Of a stretch of DNA of 5,594 nucleotides, positions 1-5,594 are shown piece by piece (position 1 is the stretch's first letter; every line of letters begins with the position of its first letter). The notes under the pieces are model-generated. The model ran no database searches. It was not told the DNA's origin and saw only the letters and a program-made list of their open reading frames with translations. A program made the translations under genes and the position numbers. The stretch covers positions 1 to 5,594 of the forward strand of contig CANGMW010000179.1 of NCBI GenBank assembly GCA_947454695.1, read 5' to 3'. The stretch comes from Comamonadaceae bacterium (lineage in GTDB: Bacteria > Pseudomonadota > Gammaproteobacteria > Burkholderiales > Burkholderiaceae_C).

Positions 1-1
1 G

Positions 2-475
2 ACATTGGCGCGCGCCTTTGTGCAAAGTGGTTGGCGTGCGGTCCGGTTTAATTTTCGCGGCGTGGGTGCCAGCCAAGGCACGCACGATGAAGGCCGCGGC
101 GAAGCGAACGACTTGCTGGCGGTGGTGGCGCAACTCGCACCCCAGGGCGCATTGGCCATGGCGGGCTTTTCATTCGGCTCCTTTGTCACTTGTGCCGCTC
201 TTCAAACACTGTGGGCTCAGCGCGACATTGAAAAGCTCGTGCTGATTGGCACTGCTGCCAGCCGCTTTGAGGTGCCAGCTATTCCTGCCGACGCGCATGA
301 GCGCACCCTGGTCGTCCATGGCGAACTGGACGACACGGTGCCCTTGAGCGATGTCATGAACTGGGCCCGACCTCAGTTACTGCCGGTCACGGTGGTCCCC
401 GGTGGTAGCCATTTCTTTCACGGCCAGTTGCCTTTGCTCAAAAGCTTGGTGACGCGCCATCTTTCTTCGGTGTGA
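2..475 (+). CDS. Predicted alpha/beta hydrolase, C-terminal part (5' end outside window)
   Basis: This is the C-terminal part of a small cytoplasmic hydrolase of the alpha/beta fold, resembling the uncharacterised COG2945-type family; its substrate is unknown. The frame is already open at the window edge, and the first visible residues (TLARAFVQ) match the family interior, so the TTG at 5 is probably not the true start and an N-terminal segment is missing. Numbering from that TTG, an NFRGVGAS strand-turn lies at 16-23, the nucleophile elbow GFSFG at 54-58 (Ser56), an acidic GELDDTVP segment at 106-113 (Asp109 or Asp110 as the acid) and GGSHFFHG at 133-140 (His136). The catalytic triad therefore looks intact. 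No signal peptide can be judged because the N terminus is missing. The stop overlaps the next gene's start, suggesting cotranscription with the carboxypeptidase. The family call is firm, but the specific function is open. Confidence 0.9.
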   Translation, partial: TLARAFVQSGWRAVRFNFRGVGASQGTHDEGRGEANDLLAVVAQLAPQGALAMAGFSFGSFVTCAALQTLWAQRDIEKLVLIGTAASRFEVPAIPADAHERTLVVHGELDDTVPLSDVMNWARPQLLPVTVVPGGSHFFHGQLPLLKSLVTRHLSSV

Positions 476-1677
476 TGATGAAAAAAATACTTGCTCGCTT
501 GGTTTTTCTGATGCTGGGCGCAGCCTCCAGCTTTGCCCAGGCTCAGTTGATGCCGCAGCCGCCAGAGGTCGCAGCCCGGGCCTATTTGCTGATCGACATC
601 ACCGCCAATCAAGTGTTGGCTGGCAAAGATGCGCAAATGCCGGTGGAGCCGGCGTCCTTGACCAAGTTGATGACGGCGTACCTGGTGTTTGACGCGTTAA
701 AGCTTAAGAAAATCAATCTTCAGCAAACCTTGCCAGTGAGCGTAAACGCCTGGAAGCAGCCGGGCTCGCGCATGTTCATTGATCCTAAGATGAGCGTGCC
801 CGTGGAGGACTTGATCAAAGGCATGATTGTTCAGTCCGGCAACGACGCCACCATGGCCTTGGCCGAAGGTGTGGGCGGCACAGCCGAACGCTTTGTGCAG
901 ATGATGAACGAGCAGGCCAAAGCCTTGGGCATGTCTGCCACTCAGTTCAAAAATCCATCCGGGCTGCCCGAGGCCGGGCACATCACCACCGCGCGTGACC
1001 TGAGTGTGCTGGCCACCCGCTTGATGCGTGATCACGCCGACTTTGTGGCTTATTACGCGATCAAAAAATACCATTACCCCGGCACGCCCAAAGCCAACGA
1101 CAGCAACCGCAATGTGCTGTTGTTTCGCGACCCTTCTGTGGACGGCCTGAAAACAGGGCACACCGACGCCGCAGGTTACTGTTTGATCGCCACGGCACGG
1201 CGTGATTTTGACAACTTGACCCCTGCGGGTGCAGCGCCCGGCGCGTCCGCGGCGGGCGGCGGGCGGCGTTTGCTGGCCATCGTGCTCGGGGCTGACAGTG
1301 AAAACGCGCGCGCCAATGAAGCCCAAAAATTGTTGAATTGGGGCTTCAGCGCTTTTGAGGCGGTCAAACTGTTTGAGGCCAACCAGGCAGCGGTCAGTCC
1401 GGCCGTCTGGAAGGGCAAAGACAACCGGGTGAACCTGGGCAGTTCACAAGCGATCGTCGTGGCGGTGCCCGCCGGAAGTGCGGCCAAACTGGTGACCCGT
1501 GTGGTTCGTCCTGACCCGCTCAAAGCCCCCCTCATCAAGGGCCAAACCGTGGGTTCCTTGAAAGTGAGCGTTGGCGAACAAGCTTTGGTCGACATCCCCT
1601 TGCAAGTATTGAACACGGTCGACGAGGCCGGCGTTTTGGGCCGTGCCTGGGATGCGATGCGTCTCTGGATCCGGTAA
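475..1677 (+). CDS. dacC: D-alanyl-D-alanine carboxypeptidase (PBP5/6 type, peptidase S11)
   Basis: This is a low-molecular-mass penicillin-binding protein that removes the terminal D-Ala from peptidoglycan pentapeptides in the periplasm. From the ATG at 475 it is 400 residues, close to E. coli PBP5/6. Residues 1-23 form a signal peptide: Lys3-Lys4, a hydrophobic core and an AQA cleavage motif at 21-23. The active-site motifs are all present: SLTK at 61-64 (acylated Ser61, Lys64), SGN at 121-123 and KTG at 226-228. A PBP5 C-terminal beta domain follows from about 300. The last residues (GVLGRAWDAMRLWIR) look like the amphipathic helix that anchors this family to the inner membrane. A Pro/Gly/Ala-rich stretch at 250-263 sits just after the KTG region. 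GTG 472, ATG 475 and ATG 478 are all possible starts. ATG 475 overlaps the upstream stop (TGATG), and no good Shine-Dalgarno is visible, which points to translational coupling. The symbol could equally be dacA. Confidence 0.93.
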   Translation: MMKKILARLVFLMLGAASSFAQAQLMPQPPEVAARAYLLIDITANQVLAGKDAQMPVEPASLTKLMTAYLVFDALKLKKINLQQTLPVSVNAWKQPGSRMFIDPKMSVPVEDLIKGMIVQSGNDATMALAEGVGGTAERFVQMMNEQAKALGMSATQFKNPSGLPEAGHITTARDLSVLATRLMRDHADFVAYYAIKKYHYPGTPKANDSNRNVLLFRDPSVDGLKTGHTDAAGYCLIATARRDFDNLTPAGAAPGASAAGGGRRLLAIVLGADSENARANEAQKLLNWGFSAFEAVKLFEANQAAVSPAVWKGKDNRVNLGSSQAIVVAVPAGSAAKLVTRVVRPDPLKAPLIKGQTVGSLKVSVGEQALVDIPLQVLNTVDEAGVLGRAWDAMRLWIR

Positions 1678-1725
1678 ATCCTCTTTGGGATGTGAGCGCC
1701 CGCACACTTTGTTCGCGCAAAAACA

Positions 1726-1754
1726 TTGCGGTGAAGCACTCAAACTGATATAGT
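1726..1754 (+). promoter_or_regulatory. Sigma70-type promoter of the str operon
   Basis: A -35 hexamer TTGCGG (1726-1731) is separated by exactly 17 bases from a -10 hexamer TATAGT (1749-1754). A TG at 1746-1747 gives an extended -10 element. The predicted transcription start is about 1760-1762, leaving a leader of about 63-65 nt before rpsL. It is the best promoter match I found in any spacer of the window, and it sits where a highly expressed ribosomal operon needs one. It is predicted from sequence alone. Confidence 0.75.
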
Positions 1755-1760
1755 CGAAGG

Positions 1761-1824
1761 CTTTTCGGAATTTCCGAGAGGATTTCACGTTTTCGTTGTA
1801 TCAAACGTTGAGGGACGTTTTTAA
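1761..1824 (+). promoter_or_regulatory. Structured 5' leader and ribosome binding site of rpsL
   Basis: The leader begins with a hairpin at 1761-1781: arms 1761-1769 and 1773-1781, core TCGGA/TCCGA with G-U pairs below it and a 3-nt loop. Placed at the predicted 5' end, it could protect the mRNA from 5' decay. Downstream, three related 6-mers occur: ACGTTT (1787-1792), AAACGT (1803-1808) and ACGTTT (1815-1820). The middle one can pair with either neighbour. The likely Shine-Dalgarno GAGGG (1810-1814) lies in the loop of the second pairing and is fairly far (10 nt) from the ATG at 1825. The repeats are visible directly; a regulatory role is inferred. Confidence 0.45.
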
Positions 1825-2202
1825 ATGCCAACTATTAACCAGCTAGTGCGTCAAGGCCGAGAGGTTGAGACGATCAAGTCGAAGAGTCCTGCTATGCAGA
1901 ACTCTCCGCAGCGCCGCGGTGTGTGCACACGTGTGTACACCACGACGCCTAAGAAGCCGAACTCCGCTTTGCGTAAGGTTGCCAAAGTGCGCCTGACCAA
2001 TGGGTTTGAAGTTATTTCCTACATCGGCGGCGAAGGCCACAACCTGCAAGAGCACTCTGTGGTGCTGGTGCGCGGTGGTCGCGTCAAAGATTTGCCGGGT
2101 GTGCGTTACCACATCGTGCGTGGCTCGCTGGACTTGCAAGGCGTGAAAGATCGCAAGCAGTCTCGCTCCAAGTACGGCGCGAAGCGTCCCAAGAAGGCTT
2201 AA
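1825..2202 (+). CDS. rpsL: 30S ribosomal protein S12
   Basis: S12 sits at the interface side of the 30S subunit near the decoding centre and contributes to codon-anticodon fidelity. The 125-residue product covers the whole family from MPTINQLVRQ to the basic C terminus KRPKKA, against 124 residues in E. coli. Diagnostic blocks are CTRVYTTTPKKPNSALRKV (34-52), TNGFEVISYIGGEGHNLQEH (58-77) and RGGRVKDLPGVRYH (83-96). Counting the initiator Met, Lys43, Lys88 and Pro91 are the usual streptomycin-sensitive residues, so the classic S12 resistance substitutions are absent. Asp89 is the equivalent of the residue methylthiolated by RimO in E. coli. It is the first gene of the str operon, 71 nt downstream of the -10 element. 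Confidence 0.99.
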   Translation: MPTINQLVRQGREVETIKSKSPAMQNSPQRRGVCTRVYTTTPKKPNSALRKVAKVRLTNGFEVISYIGGEGHNLQEHSVVLVRGGRVKDLPGVRYHIVRGSLDLQGVKDRKQSRSKYGAKRPKKA

Positions 2203-2360
2203 TCGCTTTCAATAAAAAAGGTGCTGCTTTGATTTTTAGACGAGTCAATTCAGCGTAGTGATCCTGAACAAGGATCGAGTAAGTGCAGATTTCCAATGAA
2301 TCTGCGGGGTGTCTGGAATATCAGGACGTCCAGCCATCAACTGAAGCAAAGAGGTGAAAA
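2203..2360 (+). promoter_or_regulatory. Structured rpsL-rpsG spacer, candidate S7 autoregulatory region
   Basis: This 158-nt spacer has no gene. It contains clear inverted repeats: GATCCT/AGGATC at 2260-2265 and 2271-2276 with a 5-nt loop; GCAGATT/AATCTGC at 2285-2291 and 2299-2305 with a 7-nt loop; and CTGGA/TCCAG at 2313-2317 and 2329-2333. A weak AAAG/CTTT hairpin (2217-2230) followed by five Ts (2233-2237) lies just after the rpsL stop. TCCTGA (2262-2267) can also pair with TCAGGA (2321-2326), competing with the first and third stems. In E. coli, S7 binds the rpsL-rpsG spacer and represses its own synthesis, so a similar role here is plausible. It is inferred from position and structure only. 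The rpsG ribosome binding site GAGGTG (2351-2356) is at the 3' end. Confidence 0.45.
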
Positions 2361-2831
2361 ATGCCACGTCGTCGCGAAGTCCCTAAACGTGAAATCCTGC
2401 CGGATCCCAAGTTCGGCAATGTCGAGCTCTCCAAGTTCATGAACGTGATCATGGAAGGCGGCAAAAAAGCGGTTGCTGAGCGCATCATTTACGGTGCCTT
2501 GGAAACCATTGAACAAAAAACCGGCAAAGATCCGCTGGAGCTGTTCACCGTTGCCATCAACAACGTCAAGCCCATGGTCGAGGTGAAATCCCGTCGCGTG
2601 GGTGGCGCCAACTACCAGGTGCCGGTCGAAGTGCGCCCGGTTCGTCGTTTGGCTTTGTCCATGCGCTGGATCAAAGAAGCCGCCCGCAAGCGTGGTGAAA
2701 AATCGATGGCCCTGCGTTTGGCCAACGAGCTGATCGAGGCCACCGAAGGTCGCGGCGGCGCCATGAAAAAGCGTGATGAAGTTCACCGCATGGCTGAAGC
2801 GAACAAGGCCTTCTCGCACTTCCGCTTCTAA
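2361..2831 (+). CDS. rpsG: 30S ribosomal protein S7
   Basis: S7 nucleates assembly of the 3' major domain of 16S rRNA and lies in the head of the 30S subunit near the E site. The 156-residue product matches the usual bacterial length. It starts MPRRREVPKREILPDPKFGN, followed by the family signature around LSKFMNVIMEGGKKAVAERI (23-42). A GGANYQVPVEVRP block at 80-92 follows, and the C terminus is AFSHFRF. The start at ATG 2361 is fixed by a strong Shine-Dalgarno (GAGG, 2351-2354, 6 nt upstream) and by family alignment. In E. coli S7 is the translational repressor of this operon, which gives meaning to the structured spacer just upstream. A perfect 6-bp inverted repeat (2822-2836) spans the stop codon. 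Confidence 0.99.
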   Translation: MPRRREVPKREILPDPKFGNVELSKFMNVIMEGGKKAVAERIIYGALETIEQKTGKDPLELFTVAINNVKPMVEVKSRRVGGANYQVPVEVRPVRRLALSMRWIKEAARKRGEKSMALRLANELIEATEGRGGAMKKRDEVHRMAEANKAFSHFRF

Positions 2832-2857
2832 AGCGGCTTCAGGCGGATTTGATCCGC
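2822..2857 (+). promoter_or_regulatory. Tandem hairpins across the rpsG stop codon
   Basis: Two perfect 6-bp hairpins with 3-nt loops stand 6 nt apart. CCGCTT/AAGCGG (2822-2827 and 2831-2836) contains the rpsG stop codon in its loop and 3' arm. GCGGAT/ATCCGC (2843-2848 and 2852-2857) follows. TCCGC (2821-2825) can also pair with GCGGA (2843-2847), so the two can exchange partners. Neither is followed by a T tract, so termination is unlikely. A role in mRNA 3'-end stability or in coupling rpsG to fusA is possible but unproven. Confidence 0.4.
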
Positions 2858-2885
2858 TGTTGTGGTTGAACACAGCCAAGTTGAA

Positions 2886-2911
2886 TTGGCCTTGGCGTAA
2901 GCCGGGGCCAA
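2886..2911 (+). promoter_or_regulatory. Strong GNRA-capped hairpin in the rpsG-fusA spacer
   Basis: An 11-bp stem pairs 2886-2896 with 2901-2911, including two adjacent G-U pairs, and closes on the tetraloop GTAA (GUAA in RNA, a GNRA loop). It is one of the most stable-looking RNA structures in the window. The 5' arm can alternatively pair with GCCAA at 2875-2879. There is no T tract after it, so it is not a standard terminator. It may be an mRNA processing or protection element, or a protein-binding site. The structure is read directly; the function is inferred. Confidence 0.5.
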
Positions 2912-2942
2912 GTCTCAGCAAAACAGCGATGAACTCCGCTCT

Positions 2943-2970
2943 CGACGCCCACGTTGTTGTGTGGCGTTTT
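2943..2970 (+). terminator. Attenuator-like hairpin plus short T tract before fusA
   Basis: ACGCC (2945-2949) pairs with GGCGT (2963-2967). The stem extends by CAC/GTG (2950-2952 and 2959-2961) with one bulged T, closing a 6-nt loop. The stem runs into four Ts (2967-2970). This resembles a weak Rho-independent terminator 27 nt before the fusA start. Full termination would be unexpected inside a str operon, so partial attenuation, setting EF-G relative to S7, is the more likely reading if it is functional. The T tract is short and confidence is low. Confidence 0.3.
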
Positions 2971-2997
2971 GCATAGACTGTCAAACAAGGATCCATC

Positions 2998-5100
<2,103 letters not shown>

Positions 5101-5103
5101 AAA

Positions 5104-5262
5104 ACACCCCTGAGGCGGCTGTGCCGCCTTCCCTTCGAGGGGACGCCGTCAGTGGCCCGGATAAGCCGGTTCCACGGCGGCCCTCAAAAAGAGCGGGGAA
5201 AACTCCTGGTCTTTGGCGCCGCGCAAGCGGTTGGCTTGCTGCCCGTGGCAGGCCAGTGCTGG
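5104..5262 (+). repeat. Inverted-repeat-rich element in the fusA-tuf spacer
   Basis: Most of the 206-nt spacer between fusA and tuf is a run of GC-rich inverted repeats. AGGCGGC/GCCGCCT (5113-5119, 5123-5129) is nested inside CCCCT/AGGGG (5107-5111, 5138-5142). CGCCGT/ACGGCG (5144-5149, 5174-5179) encloses CCGG/CCGG (5157-5160, 5166-5169), with an alternative GTGG/CCAC pairing (5152-5155, 5172-5175). GCAAGC/GCTTGC (5223-5228, 5234-5239) and CTGCC/GGCAG (5239-5243, 5247-5251) follow. CCGC-GCAA-GCGG (5219-5230) is a competing GNRA hairpin. I see no gene here. The arrangement resembles intergenic repeats that I associate with Comamonadaceae genomes, but that is unverified recall. The boundaries are approximate. 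Confidence 0.45.
5113..5129 (+). terminator. GC-rich hairpin just after fusA, doubtful terminator
   Basis: A perfect 7-bp stem with a 3-nt loop (AGGCGGC, TGT, GCCGCCT) begins 13 nt after the fusA stop codon. What follows is TCCCTT rather than a T run, so it does not meet the usual intrinsic terminator pattern. It may slow polymerase or protect the 3' end of an rpsL-rpsG-fusA message from exonucleases. It may also just be part of the larger repeat element. Confidence 0.3.
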
Positions 5263-5293
5263 AAACCTTAAACCGACACGGGCTTTGTTCTTT

Positions 5294-5298
5294 GGAGA
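5294..5298 (+). promoter_or_regulatory. Ribosome binding site of tuf
   Basis: GGAGA at 5294-5298 lies 8 nt before the ATG at 5307, a normal spacing. It fixes the tuf start and lies downstream of the inverted-repeat element, which therefore does not cover the ribosome binding site. Confidence 0.8.
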
Positions 5299-5306
5299 AT
5301 TGAAAA

Positions 5307-5594
<288 letters not shown>

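Noticed and set aside
1678..1710. Terminator after the carboxypeptidase gene
   Set aside because: Only 4-bp pairings (ATCC/GGAT at 1678-1691 and TGTG/CACA around 1691-1706) are visible, and no T run follows.
697..1739. Minus-strand open frames of about 190-210 codons opposite the carboxypeptidase gene
   Set aside because: The sense-strand gene has all catalytic motifs. The antisense products have no recognisable domains and overlap each other in different frames.
2229..2259. Promoter inside the rpsL-rpsG spacer starting from TTGATT (2229-2234)
   Set aside because: No acceptable -10 hexamer occurs 16-19 bases downstream.
2296..2360. An ATG at 2296 opening a small frame in the rpsL-rpsG spacer
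   Set aside because: There is no Shine-Dalgarno before it, it lies in the loop and 3' arm of a hairpin, and its frame runs out of phase into rpsG.
2949..2977. Possible separate promoter just before fusA (GCATAGA region)
   Set aside because: The -10 candidate CATAGA lacks the key final T and no -35 hexamer occurs at a 16-18 base distance.
5246..5260. Sigma54-like TGGCA...TGCT motif upstream of tuf
   Set aside because: The spacing between the GG and GC dinucleotides is 9 instead of the required 10, and the TTGC block is not matched. A sigma54 promoter would also be unexpected for tuf.
5245..5273. Possible tuf promoter (GTGGCA, 17 bases, TTAAAC)
   Set aside because: The -10 match is poor and lacks the final T. 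It remains possible that tuf has its own promoter, but this sequence does not show one clearly.

Overview
The window carries the 5' part of a str (streptomycin) operon from a betaproteobacterium, preceded by two genes for an alpha/beta hydrolase and a cell-wall carboxypeptidase. All six genes lie on the + strand. The S12, S7, EF-G and EF-Tu sequences read as Burkholderiales, most likely Comamonadaceae. That placement comes from recognising the proteins, not from a search, and the genus cannot be resolved.

Layout: (1) 2-475, the 3' part of a predicted alpha/beta hydrolase, cut by the window edge. (2) 475-1677, a secreted penicillin-binding D-alanyl-D-alanine carboxypeptidase whose start codon overlaps the hydrolase stop. 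(3) 1678-1824, an intergenic region with a well-formed extended -10 sigma70-type promoter and a short structured leader. (4) 1825-2202 rpsL (S12). (5) 2203-2360, a 158-nt structured spacer. (6) 2361-2831 rpsG (S7). (7) 2832-2997, a 166-nt structured spacer. (8) 2998-5100 fusA (EF-G). (9) 5101-5306, a 206-nt GC-rich spacer packed with inverted repeats. (10) 5307-5594, the first 96 codons of tuf (EF-Tu), cut by the window end.

How the genes work together: S12 and S7 are 30S subunit proteins (decoding centre and head/E-site), and EF-G and EF-Tu are the two elongation GTPases, so the operon co-expresses parts of one translation machine. The hydrolase and carboxypeptidase form a separate, translationally coupled unit upstream. 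The promoter at 1726-1754 probably starts the ribosomal operon, but no convincing terminator separates the two units, so read-through is possible.

I found no previously undescribed system. The protein-coding content is ordinary housekeeping. The points worth a second look are in the spacers: a possible two-state hairpin around the rpsL ribosome binding site, a candidate S7 control region between rpsL and rpsG, a strong GNRA-capped hairpin plus an attenuator-like hairpin between rpsG and fusA, and a repeat-like element between fusA and tuf. There are no tRNA or rRNA genes, insertion sequences or CRISPR arrays.
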